Positions 27,029 through 36,403 are shown, counted from the first letter of the stretch. The stretch: 64,000 bases of DNA from Thiodiazotropha sp050305635 (GCA_050305635.1 JBNLFS010000020.1:1-64000); one strand, 5' to 3'. Notes: generated by a model not told the origin, from the sequence alone. A program made the numbers and translations.

Positions 27029-28783
27029 TTATTGCGCGAGTACCACACCGGTGCCGGGGTGCACATAGTAGTTCCCCTGCGCGGGTGGCACCTTGGGTAT
27101 GCCCTGGGGATTCACCTCGATGCCGTTGCCATCGACCAGTACTTTCCATTTGCCTTTTGGCAGGTGGAAGTCGGCACCGGTATGACTTCCGTTCAACAAT
27201 ATGATCAGCGAGTGCCGGGCGCGTCGCAAGCGGTACCAGACAGGGGGAGGTTTCAGGATATAGCCAATCGCATTGGTGTTGTCATTGTGCGGAAAGCCGG
27301 TGGGGAAAATCCAGCAGATATCCCAGAGTAGAGTTTTACGATCCTGATGCCTGAGATGTGCCTTGTATTGGAAATGCGGGAGTGTCTTGCGCAGTGCAAT
27401 CAGCCGGGATACGGCCGTGACCAGATCCTGATGGAATTGGAGATTGCGCCAATCGATCTGGTTCAGATCCGCTCGGTTGTAGCTGTTGTCGTGGCCCTGT
27501 TTGCTGAACAGGAACTCGGAACCTTCACTCAACATCGGTACGCCCTGAGAAGTCAGTACCATGAGCATGCCCAGAAATGCACGTTTCCTGTCGCCATTGA
27601 CGAAATCGGCGAGTGTTTTACCGTCGTGGCTGGTGAGATAGTTGATACGTTGCTGCGGTCTGACAGCCCAACCGCCGTTTAGAATGTGGTTGCCGGTAAT
27701 GGCCTGCATCAGGCGGTCCCGATTGTGGTGATCGCCCCGCCCCATTAAAAAGGTTCTCGCGGGTTCCCGAAAATCGTCATTCCATACGGCCCAGCGGGAT
27801 CGGGCAAAGTCATGGGCCATGTCCCCTTTGCCCCAGTGTGTGCCGCCCAGCGCCCAAGGTTCTGCGATCAGGTAAACGTGCTTCGGCAGCCGTCGGTCGA
27901 TTTCGAGCAGGGTGCGTTTGTCGTGCAAGGCGCCAAGGTCGAAGCGGAAGCCATCGAAGTGATAGGTCTGCACCAGATGCTCCAGGGTCTGGATGATCAA
28001 TTCACGAATGAAGGGGTGTTCGGTATTCACCGTTGGCCCGCAACCGGAACCATGACAGAAATCGCCGTTCGCATGTTTTCGGTATACGATGTCCTTGCCC
28101 CAGGCTTGTACCCATAACTCCGCCCCATGGTTGAAAACCACATCAAGGATGACCGGTATTCCCTGGCCATGCATGGCGTCCACTACCGCCATGACTTCCT
28201 TGTTGACGTCGGTTTCCTTTAATGCATAGCTTTCACGCATGGCAAAAAACGAGGTCGAAAAGTAACCCCAATCCTGGCCTAAAAAACGGTCGCTGGCGTG
28301 CAGTGGAAGAAACTCCACACTGATGTTCAACTGGCTTAAATGCTTCAGAATGTTGGGCGCTGTGGCTCCAAGGTAGCGACCTCTGTGCGACCGGTGTAAC
28401 ACCTTTGCGCTGGCATGTCGGCTCAGGGCGGGCAGATGGGTTTCGTAGATGACAATGTCATGAAACGGCGGAGCGACGAAGTTTGCGTGCTTCCAATCAT
28501 ATTGCATGTCGGAAAAATACGACTTGATGGTCTTATTATCCCGTTGGGTTCGGTGTGCCAGAGGATCGGCGATGCTGAATACCTGTCCGTTTTCAACGAT
28601 ATTGAAATGATAAGCCCGACCGGACAGTTCGTTGATTGTGTGTGTTAAATCAATGGACCAATAGCCGTTGCGCTCCTTTGTCAATGGCTGGGACTCGAAC
28701 CAATCATCGACAACCAGGGTTACCTCGTCAGCATCAGGCATATACAAACGAACGCTCGGTGAATGACGGCTTTGGCTGATCAT
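27029..28783 (-). CDS. GH13 glycogen-debranching/pullulanase-type enzyme
   Basis: This 584-residue cytoplasmic enzyme has an N-terminal CBM48-like domain (about 1-95) and a GH13 barrel. Motifs are DVVFNH (214-219), nucleophile Asp282 in DGFRFDLG, acid/base Glu308 in AEPW and transition-state Asp387 in TSHDG. GxxW-type YETHLPALS near 113 and SEGSEF near 422 fit the GlgX/pullulanase subfamilies. A C-terminal beta-sandwich follows (ILLNGSHTGADFHLP). It would cleave alpha-1,6 bonds of glycogen. It is shorter than typical GlgX (about 650-700). No other glycogen gene is in the window. Confidence 0.85.
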   Translation of the reverse strand: MISQSRHSPSVRLYMPDADEVTLVVDDWFESQPLTKERNGYWSIDLTHTINELSGRAYHFNIVENGQVFSIADPLAHRTQRDNKTIKSYFSDMQYDWKHANFVAPPFHDIVIYETHLPALSRHASAKVLHRSHRGRYLGATAPNILKHLSQLNISVEFLPLHASDRFLGQDWGYFSTSFFAMRESYALKETDVNKEVMAVVDAMHGQGIPVILDVVFNHGAELWVQAWGKDIVYRKHANGDFCHGSGCGPTVNTEHPFIRELIIQTLEHLVQTYHFDGFRFDLGALHDKRTLLEIDRRLPKHVYLIAEPWALGGTHWGKGDMAHDFARSRWAVWNDDFREPARTFLMGRGDHHNRDRLMQAITGNHILNGGWAVRPQQRINYLTSHDGKTLADFVNGDRKRAFLGMLMVLTSQGVPMLSEGSEFLFSKQGHDNSYNRADLNQIDWRNLQFHQDLVTAVSRLIALRKTLPHFQYKAHLRHQDRKTLLWDICWIFPTGFPHNDNTNAIGYILKPPPVWYRLRRARHSLIILLNGSHTGADFHLPKGKWKVLVDGNGIEVNPQGIPKVPPAQGNYYVHPGTGVVLAQ

Positions 28784-29078
28784 CGATAACCCTGTTTTTC
28801 TTTTTCGAACGTATTCAGATCAATGGTGTAACGAAAACATATCTGCGGTCAGTGACCGATTTTGAATAATCAATAGGTCACCTCATTGCAGAAGTGCACG
28901 GATCGGTATGTGGGATTAGGCTGAAGAGTCCGGCGACCCATTGGCCCCGTCAAATAGTAAACAATAAAAACCGTTCAGGCCATGCCGTATCGGCTTGTGC
29001 AGACTCTGCACGATTATGCGGCAATAATATGGGGAACATGCCGCTGCTTTGGCGGCTTCTGTCATTCCTATGCGCCGA

Positions 29079-29594
29079 TCAGTCTTGCGAGTCGCCGGTG
29101 CGGCCCGGAGGGTTCATGAACTGATCCCAGAACCGGCTCCAAAATCCTCGCTGGTCTTCGAGTCGCAGCAGTCGCTCGTCGATTTTGTGCAGCATCTGCA
29201 GGAGCTCCCTGTTGTCCGATGTCGGGGGGCGATGGTCGGTCTGCGGACTCTGGCGCACCAACTGATCCAGCCAGGCGAGAGGTTCCAGACCGCTTGTGGA
29301 CGCCGCCCTTTGCAGGATCTCCCGAGCCTCAGGTGAGAGGCTGTCGATGAGTGTGGGCGTCTTTGGGGCGGGTGTCTTTGGGATAGTCGGTTTTTTCCTG
29401 CGTGGTTTGGCAAGGGGCGGAGTCGCTTGAGCGCTTTTGTGTTCGGTCTCAGCGCTCTTCAGCGCCGGGTGCAGGTCGATCTCATCTTTGAGCTTGATGG
29501 GTTTCTGGGGCAACGTCGAATAGTCCCGGATCGGCAGCTTCGCGGTCGTTCCTTTCGGTCGGGTGGATGGATCGGCTTGGGATTTGTCCGGCAT
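29079..29594 (-). CDS. Proline/lysine-rich hypothetical protein
   Basis: The 171-residue protein is of unknown function. The first half is disordered-looking, rich in Pro, Lys and Thr (KPRRKKPTIPKTPAPKTPT). The second half has an amphipathic helix or coiled-coil stretch (NRELLQMLHKIDERLLRLEDQ) and an aromatic tail (GFWSRFWDQFMNPPG). There is no signal peptide or membrane helix. The coiled coil suggests partner binding. It is divergent from mscL, with a gap of about 215 bp. Confidence 0.55.
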   Translation of the reverse strand: MPDKSQADPSTRPKGTTAKLPIRDYSTLPQKPIKLKDEIDLHPALKSAETEHKSAQATPPLAKPRRKKPTIPKTPAPKTPTLIDSLSPEAREILQRAASTSGLEPLAWLDQLVRQSPQTDHRPPTSDNRELLQMLHKIDERLLRLEDQRGFWSRFWDQFMNPPGRTGDSQD

Positions 29595-29809
29595 GGGCGT
29601 GAACAGGTTACAGGTTCATAGGATGGTTGGCCTTAGGAAAAGTGTAGCTGATCTGAGCCGATCTGTGGAATCGTTCGTGGCCGGGTTGCGTTGATTTCGA
29701 AGCAGGGCAGGGACTTAAACGGGATGTAAATTCTCATTTTTTAAGCATACACTGTTCTCGCGCAGGTTCTGCGTCAAATACTGACAATAATCATGAGGAG
29801 AGTAACGAA

Positions 29810-30265
29810 ATGGCTATCGTGGAAGAGTTTAAAAAATTCGCCATGCGTGGCAACGTGGTCGACATGGCCGTCGGTATCATTATCGGTGGCGCCTTCGGCA
29901 CCATCGTCAAGAGTCTGGTTGACGACGTCATCATGCCGCCCATCGGCCTGCTGCTGGGTGGTGTCGATTTCTCGGATCTTTTCATCACACTCAAGGACGG
30001 CGCCACGGCAGGACCCTATGCCACCATCGCCGCGGCCAAGGATGCGGGCGCGGTGACCCTGAATGCCGGGCTTTTCGTCAACAGCGTCATCAGTTTCCTC
30101 ATCGTTGCCTTCGCGGTGTTCCTGCTTATCAAGGGGATGAACAGTTTGCAGAAAAAACAGGAGGAGGCGCCGGCCGATCCCACTGATAAGGAGTGTCCCC
30201 ACTGCTGCACCTCGATCCCGATCAAAGCCACCCGTTGTCCTCACTGCACCAGTGAACTGAGTTGA
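29810..30265 (+). CDS. mscL: Large-conductance mechanosensitive channel with C-terminal zinc-ribbon-like tail
   Basis: The 151-residue inner-membrane channel releases solutes on hypo-osmotic shock. It has the amphipathic N-terminus EEFKKFAMRGNVVDMAVG, TM1 with GIIIGGAFGTIV, a periplasmic loop, and TM2 (FVNSVISFLIVAFAVFLLIKG). The cytoplasmic helix is followed by CPHCCTSIPIKATRCPHC, two CxxC pairs that could bind zinc; this tail occurs in a subset of MscL proteins. ATG 29810 is preceded by GAGGAG. The stop is followed at once by a MITE end (30264-30283) and a convergent gene. Confidence 0.96.
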   Translation: MAIVEEFKKFAMRGNVVDMAVGIIIGGAFGTIVKSLVDDVIMPPIGLLLGGVDFSDLFITLKDGATAGPYATIAAAKDAGAVTLNAGLFVNSVISFLIVAFAVFLLIKGMNSLQKKQEEAPADPTDKECPHCCTSIPIKATRCPHCTSELS

Positions 30266-30283
30266 GCGAATTTCAACAGCCTG
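30264..30283. repeat. MITE-like element, right-end fragment
   Basis: GAGCGAATTTCAACAGCCTG matches the right terminal inverted repeat of the element at 13409-13546. It overlaps the mscL stop codon by two bases and abuts the convergent gene end at 30284. Confidence 0.55.
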
Positions 30284-31501
30284 TCAGCGCTTTCCAAGGG
30301 CATAACGGATGCGTGAGGGGGCGCCGATGCGTGCCCGTTCCAGCCAGATCAGATGTAGATTGCCCTCCTGATCGAAGGTCATGGCCGGGTGAGTCTGTTC
30401 TCCCGCACCACTGGCCACGGGGATCGGCACGTCGTCTGAAAATCCTTCGTCCTCGAAAGCGCTCAGCATCAGGTCGGTGTTGCCTTCCCGGTCATCGTCC
30501 CAGGCCACCACCAGGGTGCCGTCGGGATGACCGGCGACCGTCACATGACGCTGTTTGGCAAGTCCGCCGAAATCATCCTGGACGCGCACATTTTGGCCAA
30601 ATCCCGATGTCTCAGGCCGATAGTGGGCACCCCAGATGTCGTAGCCGTTACGGAAGCTGCGTTTGTCCGCCCAGGCGGCGAACGCCCCCGCCTTGCCGAT
30701 CCGGTCCAAGGCGACCCGGGAGACGCCGTGACCGGTACCGTAGGGCATGTTTCCGCCGGGTGGCTTCTCACTGATGCGCAGGGGTGGGGTGAAGCGGCAC
30801 ATGCCCGGCGCCTGCTGTGTCGCCGCCATGATAATGGTGTGTTTCGGGCGCCGGTCCTCCCAGGCCACCACCAGCCGCCCCTGCACTAAGGCGGCGGTAG
30901 GGTAGAGTTGATCATCCGTCGGCGCTTCGGCGTCCACCGGGCAGTCGCTCTGCTGCGAGGCGATCAGACCGTTTGTCTGCAGGGTCTGCAGGCGGATCCG
31001 TGTGTAGCTCCCCTCCCGCTCGGAACGCAGGACCCGGAGTCGATCTGCGTCAGCAACGACACTCGCCTGAGCGCTCTCCCCCAGGCCGATCCGCTGCACC
31101 GCACCGAGTTGCGTCTCCCCCGGGATGCTGAGCAGGCGTAACCAGACGCCGCCATGCTCTTCCCATACCAGGGCGAACCGCTGACCGCTGAGCGCCACCA
31201 GTCCGGGTTCGTATGCCTCGCCGTCTCCGCTGATCCTCTGCGCCTGACCAAAGCGGCGGGCGCTGAAGTCCTTGTAGGCGAAGTAGACGCGGGGGGTCCC
31301 GTCCCGGTCATCCTCCCACACCACCCCAATACCGTGCTCACTCGCCGCGATGCTGCGACGACCGGATGCGTCCAGGTGCTGAAACACGCCATTGGGCAAG
31401 GCATTCGAGACATCGATCGCCTGCTCGAAAGTCCAGCACTCGGCGCTGGCCGCATGCAGAGTCAGTGCGGCGAGGAGCAGCAGGCCAATCAATCGGTTCA
31501 T
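30284..31501 (-). CDS. Exported beta-propeller-like protein
   Basis: The 405-residue protein has a signal peptide (LIGLLLLAALTLHAASA). It contains repeated blades of the type VVWEDDRDGTPRVYFA, ALVWEEHGG, VVAWEDRRP, AAWADKRSFRNGYDIWGA and VVAWDDDREGNTDLMLSA, the sialidase/BNR-like Asp-box-related pattern. About five to six blades can be counted. No catalytic residues were recognised, so a binding or scaffold role is as likely as an enzymatic one. Its ATG overlaps the stop of the thioredoxin-like gene by four bases, so the pair is translationally coupled and probably acts together in the periplasm. Confidence 0.65.
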   Translation of the reverse strand: MNRLIGLLLLAALTLHAASAECWTFEQAIDVSNALPNGVFQHLDASGRRSIAASEHGIGVVWEDDRDGTPRVYFAYKDFSARRFGQAQRISGDGEAYEPGLVALSGQRFALVWEEHGGVWLRLLSIPGETQLGAVQRIGLGESAQASVVADADRLRVLRSEREGSYTRIRLQTLQTNGLIASQQSDCPVDAEAPTDDQLYPTAALVQGRLVVAWEDRRPKHTIIMAATQQAPGMCRFTPPLRISEKPPGGNMPYGTGHGVSRVALDRIGKAGAFAAWADKRSFRNGYDIWGAHYRPETSGFGQNVRVQDDFGGLAKQRHVTVAGHPDGTLVVAWDDDREGNTDLMLSAFEDEGFSDDVPIPVASGAGEQTHPAMTFDQEGNLHLIWLERARIGAPSRIRYALGKR

Positions 31502-31968
31502 GGTTGGGAGACCTGGGACAGGGCCGCCTGGACCCGCTCGTCCGCCTCGATCAGATCCTCGATGCGCTGTACACCGATCATGCGGTGGAGGGACTCGCCC
31601 TGGCTGTCGAGGAAGGTGAAGATCGGGGTCACCAGGGCGTTGTACCGGGTTCCCAGTTCCCGTTCCTGAATTCGCTCGCCGGATGGCAGGCGCAGGCGTT
31701 TCCCGCTCTCGGCATCCACATAGGCGAGCACGTAGTGCTCCTGGTAGCGTCGCCTGACCTCGGGATCGATGAAGGCCTCCTTGTTGGTCTTCTCGCAGTA
31801 GCCGCAGCCGTAGCGACCAAAATAGACAAACAGGGGTTTGTGCTCGGCTTGCGATTTCGCCATGGCCTGGTCAAAGGGCAGGAAAGGGTAGCCTTCGGGG
31901 GCGTCGGCCAGCAGTAGACCCGGGAATAACAGCACGGCCATCAGCGACATGCGCAGGGGTTTCGTCAT
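31498..31968 (-). CDS. Periplasmic thioredoxin-fold protein
   Basis: The 156-residue protein has a signal peptide (PLRMSLMAVLLFPGLLLADA) and a thioredoxin-like fold. The redox motif is CGYC in PLFVYFGRYGCGYCEKTNKEAF, and the cis-Pro loop is in ALVTPIFTFLDSQG. It resembles SoxW/DsbD-gamma-like thiol reductases. ATG 31968 was chosen because GGAGATGAGG lies directly upstream; further upstream starts would spoil the signal peptide. It is coupled to the downstream propeller gene and may keep its thiols or heme-ligand cysteines reduced; this is inference. Confidence 0.78.
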   Translation of the reverse strand: MTKPLRMSLMAVLLFPGLLLADAPEGYPFLPFDQAMAKSQAEHKPLFVYFGRYGCGYCEKTNKEAFIDPEVRRRYQEHYVLAYVDAESGKRLRLPSGERIQERELGTRYNALVTPIFTFLDSQGESLHRMIGVQRIEDLIEADERVQAALSQVSQP

Positions 31969-32390
31969 CCTCATCTCCTCTTTATTCGAGCGTTCATGGT
32001 GCGGAATGCAGGTTGCCGGCAACCCCAGGGCAAGGGTCCGTCCTGCTGCGGACAACGCATTGAAATTCCCCTATCGAGACTGAACGAACGATCGATGAGG
32101 CCCTGCGCTCCACCCGACTCACCGGATCAGCATATCAGGAGAGACTCGAAACCCGGAAGGCCCGCATGGATGTTCAGTGGTCTCAAACATCCGGTGATGC
32201 GGGTGGGTATCCATTTTTGACGATTTCTAGATCACGGCTAAACTGGTGATAAAAAATACAACGATCAGAATCACAACCACGCTTTCCCGGTTGCTGAAAC
32301 ACCTTAGTGTTTGCGGGCTATTCCCTTGGCCGATGTGCAGTAGACTTCGGTAATCCTTTCCCGATGTCCCATGATTGAGTGGAGGATTCG
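31969..32390. other. Divergent intergenic region
   Basis: This is the promoter region of the thioredoxin-like gene (minus) and the DUF2189 gene (plus). GGAGG at 32382-32386 is the Shine-Dalgarno sequence that fixes the plus-strand start. No other element was recognised. Confidence 0.4.
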
Positions 32391-33188
32391 ATGGAGACCC
32401 TGGAGTATACCGGCAGTACCCGATGGCCCGATCTCGCGGTTAACAGAATTGAGCTGTCGACACCTTTTGTCTGGCTGCGTAAAGGATGGCGGGACATGCG
32501 TGCGGCGGGCCGATACAGCCTGCTCTACGGCCTGGCCATCGTCCTGATCAGCGGTCTTCTAACCTTCGGCTTGATCGTCACCGATAACCTGTTTCTCCTG
32601 CCTTTCCTGATTGCCGCATTTTTTCTGGTGGCGCCCTTCCTGGGTATCGGTCTCTATCAAATGAGCGCTCACCTGGAAAGGGGGGAGTCGTTGAAAACCT
32701 GCAATGCACTGGAAGCCTGGAAGAGCAACCATACCCAGATCAGCATGATAACCGGCGGGTTCTTTATCATTGCGCAGCTCTGGATCGCATCGAGCTTCGT
32801 ACTGTTCGCCCTGCTGTATGAAGGTCTCTCACCACCGATGCATAACTTTGTCGATCAGGTGTTTCTCTCGCAAAAGGGCTTGAAATTCACCCTGGCAAGC
32901 ATCGCGGTGGGGTTCTTTTACGCCGGGTGCGCCTACCTGATCAGCGTGATCACCGTGCCGATCCTCATCGATCGCAAAATCGATGGTTTCACCGCGATAC
33001 GCCTGAGTATCAAGTCGGTCCTGAAGAATTTCCTTGCCATGATGCTCTGGGCGGCGCTCATCGTGGCGATTGTCGGTCTCGGTCTGATGACCTACTACAT
33101 CGGACTGATCGTTGCGCTTCCGGTCATCGGGCATGGAAGCTGGCACGCTTACCGCTCCCTGATTCCATCGGATCCGATAGGCGCATGA
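32391..33188 (+). CDS. DUF2189-family inner-membrane protein
   Basis: The 265-residue protein has about six hydrophobic segments: LLYGLAIVLISGLLTFGLIV, FLLPFLIAAFFLVAPFLGIG, ISMITGGFFIIAQLWIASSF, the FTLASIAVGFFYAGCAYLI region, MLWAALIVAIVGLGLMTYY and the C-terminal LIVALPVIGHGSWHAYRSL. It matches the DUF2189 (putative integral membrane) family pattern, including WLRKGWRDM early and GHGSWHAYR late. Its function is unknown. ATG 32391 was preferred to GTG 32379 because GGAGG sits four to five bases upstream of it. Confidence 0.78.
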   Translation: METLEYTGSTRWPDLAVNRIELSTPFVWLRKGWRDMRAAGRYSLLYGLAIVLISGLLTFGLIVTDNLFLLPFLIAAFFLVAPFLGIGLYQMSAHLERGESLKTCNALEAWKSNHTQISMITGGFFIIAQLWIASSFVLFALLYEGLSPPMHNFVDQVFLSQKGLKFTLASIAVGFFYAGCAYLISVITVPILIDRKIDGFTAIRLSIKSVLKNFLAMMLWAALIVAIVGLGLMTYYIGLIVALPVIGHGSWHAYRSLIPSDPIGA

Positions 33189-33306
33189 TGGCGCCGTGGA
33201 AATCGTAGCTCGGGTTTGCGCAGCGTAACCCGAGGCAACACTTCAAATCCGAACCTGGAGATGGCGTAATCGGGTGAGTTCGTGATTCCCTGAGGAGACG
33301 CGAATT

Positions 33307-34428
33307 TCAACTGCTTTGGGGATGCTCGGGCAAACCCATGGCGGCGAGATATTCCCGTGCGCTGTTTTCCACGGAATAGCGGGCCACTCCGGCACGCAGG
33401 AACTCCGCGGGATGGGGGTTGGCAAGCGTTTGCAGGATCGCTTCCGCCAGGGCCTGATCGTCACGCATCGGAACCAGCGGTCCCAGTTTGCCTTGCTGGA
33501 GGATTTCGATGGGACCGTCCGGGCAGTCGGTGGCGACCACCGGGGTGCCCACGGCCAGCGCCTCGGTGAGTCCATTGGGTGAACCCTCCCAGCGGGATGA
33601 CAGTACGAACAGGGCGGCGGCACGCATGTACTGATAGGGGTTTTTCATAAACCCCGGCATGGCCAGATCCTCTCCCACGCCCAGCGAGTCCGCCAGACTC
33701 TGCAATTCAGGGCGCAGTGCGCCTTCGCCGAGGATCATCAATCGGCAGGGCTGCCGGTTCCGCACCCGGGCAAAAGCGCGGATCAGGTTGGGAAAGTCCT
33801 TCTGCGGTTCGAGGCGACCGACTCCGAGCAGCACCGGAGGCTGTCCGTCCCGGAACCAGGGGTGATCGGGTGGGGTGGCGGCGAGTTGCTCGAGTTCGGC
33901 GGTGATCACCGGATTGTGTATCACCCGAATGCTATCGCCCGGTATGCCGATGATCGAGGCGGTATCCTCCGCGACCCCGCGGGATACGGCCATGATGGCG
34001 TCGTTTTGTGGATAGTATTTCCGCAGCAGCTTGGTCTGCTTGGCGCGTTTGTCCGGACGCATGCTTTCGAGCTGGCTGGTGATGTTGGTATTCGAGGTGA
34101 CATAGATCCGCACATCGCTGCGAATCAGATTGCGCGCGCGCAGGGCGAGCACGTTGACCCGAATCCGTTGTGTCAGCAGGACTTCCGGTTTTTCCCGCCA
34201 CAGGTATCGCGCCAGGGCGGGCACTCCGGTAATGGCGTTGGAGGTGCCCAGGTCGATGACACGCACATTGGGGTGGAGACGGTCCATATAGGGGCTTCGT
34301 GGATCGCCCAGCAGCAGATCGACCCGGTGTCCCAGTTCGCTGAAACGGTTGATCAGATGAGTGCGCATCTTCCCGACGCCGCCCTGGGCCAGGGATGCGA
34401 CAAATACCGCGAGTGGCCTAGTGTGCAT
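33307..34428 (-). CDS. GT4-family glycosyltransferase
   Basis: The 373-residue GT-B-fold enzyme has an N-terminal domain with GGVGKMRTHLINRF, the glycine-rich acceptor-side loop. The C-terminal Glycos_transf_1 domain has LLGVGRLEPQKDFPNLIRAF, LMILGEGALRPEL and the EX7E region SSRWEGSPNGLTEALAVGTPVVATD. GT4 enzymes are retaining and use nucleotide sugars, often for lipopolysaccharide, capsule or exopolysaccharide. GGGGGG precedes the ATG by five bases. It is 23 bp downstream of a paralogous GT4 gene, so the two form an operon. Confidence 0.9.
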   Translation of the reverse strand: MHTRPLAVFVASLAQGGVGKMRTHLINRFSELGHRVDLLLGDPRSPYMDRLHPNVRVIDLGTSNAITGVPALARYLWREKPEVLLTQRIRVNVLALRARNLIRSDVRIYVTSNTNITSQLESMRPDKRAKQTKLLRKYYPQNDAIMAVSRGVAEDTASIIGIPGDSIRVIHNPVITAELEQLAATPPDHPWFRDGQPPVLLGVGRLEPQKDFPNLIRAFARVRNRQPCRLMILGEGALRPELQSLADSLGVGEDLAMPGFMKNPYQYMRAAALFVLSSRWEGSPNGLTEALAVGTPVVATDCPDGPIEILQQGKLGPLVPMRDDQALAEAILQTLANPHPAEFLRAGVARYSVENSAREYLAAMGLPEHPQSS

Positions 34429-34451
34429 CTTTGCCCCCCTTCGAGAACGGA

Positions 34452-35603
34452 TCAGGCATGGTCAGGCGTTCCTGTATGCGAGGTGGTCGATTCTGCTTCA
34501 AGGGGCAGGCCGAGGGCCTCGAGATAACGGGTTGCGCTTTTCTCCATGGTGTACTCCTGAACCGCGCCTTTCAGCCACTCGGAATCGGGTGGATCGGCCA
34601 GGGTTTCGAGAATCGCGCTTGCCATGGCGGGCACGTCACCCACGGGCACCAGTTTGCCATATTTCCCCTGCTGGGTGATTTCATTCGGTCCGCTTCGGCA
34701 ATCCGTCGCAACCACGGGGGTACCGAGGGCGAGGGATTCGGTAACCACGTTCGGGGAACCTTCCCATAGCGATGAAAGCACGAATAGCCCGGCCCTGGAG
34801 AGATAGGCATAGGGATTTTCAACAAAGCCGGGCAGCTCGACCCGCTCCGCAACCCCCAATGATTTTGCCAGGTTGAGCAGCTCATCGCGCTGGTGGCCCT
34901 GACCGAGAATCATCAGGCGCGCCGGGCGCTCGCGGTTGACCTGTGCAAAGGCACGCAACAGGGTCGGGAAATCCTTCTGCTGGCGCAGGCCGCCGATACC
35001 CAGCATGACCGGATCCTGTTGTCCGCTAAACCAGGGGTGGTTCAGGGGGGCGGCCGCGAGGTTGTAAAGTTCGGGTGTGATGTTGGGATTCCGAACCACT
35101 TTCACCTTGACGGGATCCACGCCGGTGGCGCCGATAATCTCCTCGGCAACACCCTGGGAAACGGCAATCACCCCATCGGTATGACGATACAGCCAGTGCA
35201 TGCGGCGGTGGGTGCGCCAACGTTTGAACCAGTTGGCGTTGCGAGCCCGCAGACGCTCGGAGACCGCCGTTCCGGGACGCAGAAAGAAGCGGGTCGGAAC
35301 GGCGGTCTGCAGCTTGGCTTGGATGGCCACCCGGTCGTCCTTGCCTTTTGCCGAGATCAGTACATCCGGCCGGTGCTCGGTCAGGTAGGCGAGCAGCTGA
35401 CGAACCCGGTGCCGGGGCCGGCCCGTGCCGAATTCGATCAGCCGCACGGACGGCGGGAGCTTGTCGATATAGGGAATCTGTGCGTTTTTTACGATGAAAT
35501 CGACCCCGGCGCCCAGGTGGATCAGTCCACGGGCCAGATTGACGAGCATGCGTTCCACGCCGCCGTCGCCAAAGGTGGGTATGAAAATGCAGATCCTGGA
35601 CAT
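34452..35603 (-). CDS. GT4-family glycosyltransferase (paralogue of the downstream gene)
   Basis: The 383-residue enzyme has the same architecture as its neighbour: MSRICIFIPTFGDGGVERML at the N-terminus, then MLGIGGLRQQKDFPTLLRAF, LMILGQGHQRDEL and SSLWEGSPNVVTESLALGTPVVATD. The repeated wording of these blocks indicates an old tandem duplication with divergence, probably to different acceptor or donor specificity in the same glycan. ATG 35603 was preferred to upstream starts because the fold begins there; no clear Shine-Dalgarno sequence is seen. Confidence 0.9.
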   Translation of the reverse strand: MSRICIFIPTFGDGGVERMLVNLARGLIHLGAGVDFIVKNAQIPYIDKLPPSVRLIEFGTGRPRHRVRQLLAYLTEHRPDVLISAKGKDDRVAIQAKLQTAVPTRFFLRPGTAVSERLRARNANWFKRWRTHRRMHWLYRHTDGVIAVSQGVAEEIIGATGVDPVKVKVVRNPNITPELYNLAAAPLNHPWFSGQQDPVMLGIGGLRQQKDFPTLLRAFAQVNRERPARLMILGQGHQRDELLNLAKSLGVAERVELPGFVENPYAYLSRAGLFVLSSLWEGSPNVVTESLALGTPVVATDCRSGPNEITQQGKYGKLVPVGDVPAMASAILETLADPPDSEWLKGAVQEYTMEKSATRYLEALGLPLEAESTTSHTGTPDHA

Positions 35604-35833
35604 GGAGGGTGCGGGGTGTCGGGCCTGTCGGGGAGAAAAATCAGCGGGAAGGATACTTGATACCTCCGCGCAGGTGCAAGGCGGATGCCGGGCATACACC
35701 GCGAGATGACGGTTGGCCGGATGAGCCGCGCTTGGGGGCGACGGTCTGTTGGGTCGTGAGTAAGAGATGCGCCATCAATTCGGTGGGTGAATGACGTTCC
35801 GCTATCGTCAGCAACTTCGGGGCGATTGGGCGG

Positions 35834-36403
35834 TCAGCGCCAGGGCACCATCCCCTGAAATTCTTCGCAATACATGCGATAGCTGTCCGCATTGGCGCGA
35901 GCCATAAGAGGATTCGTCCGAGCCAGATCCTGGCAGGCCACCTGGCGATAGCAGTGATCCCGGGTACTGAGCACACAATGGGAGAGTTCATGGATGACGG
36001 TTCCCGCCTCGCTGACCATGCCGTTGAGTCCCTGGGTAAAGAAATGGGGAAAGATATAGATCTGGAGCTGTGATTGATGGCGGAACACCGCGGCATTCGC
36101 GGTGCGGGGTGCGACCTGACCGTTCGGCAGGGCTCCGTCATGGCACCAGGTCATGAAACAGTTTTGAGACACCAGTGCACTGTGGAGATTGTGGATATTC
36201 TGCTTCATGGGCACCATGGAGGCTTTCGAATAGGTGCCGAACCAGCGGGTGAAACGTTGTTGCTCAGCCTCGTCGAAGCTGATCCGCATCATTGCGGTGT
36301 GGGCAAAGGTCAAGAGTGCGGAAGCCCGGTCATAGAGTGAACGAACTTCATGCTTCTGTAGGGAGTTCAGTGTATTACAGCTTTGGTCCATTTGCAGTGG
36401 CAT
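35834..36403 (-). CDS. HExxH metallopeptidase-like protein (M35/Asp-zincin type)
   Basis: The 189-residue protein contains GTVIHELSHCVLSTRDHCY, an HExxH zinc motif. About 30 residues later, LMARANADSYRMYCEEF resembles the aspartate-containing third-ligand region of M35 (deuterolysin / peptidyl-Lys) peptidases. Several cysteines are present. Secreted M35 enzymes have signal or pro-peptides, but none is visible here, whether it starts at ATG 36403 (AGGAAC upstream) or TTG 36451. It may be an effector-like or cytoplasmic variant. It lies upstream of the glycosyltransferase pair on the same strand, about 230 bp away. Confidence 0.6.
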   Translation of the reverse strand: MPLQMDQSCNTLNSLQKHEVRSLYDRASALLTFAHTAMMRISFDEAEQQRFTRWFGTYSKASMVPMKQNIHNLHSALVSQNCFMTWCHDGALPNGQVAPRTANAAVFRHQSQLQIYIFPHFFTQGLNGMVSEAGTVIHELSHCVLSTRDHCYRQVACQDLARTNPLMARANADSYRMYCEEFQGMVPWR

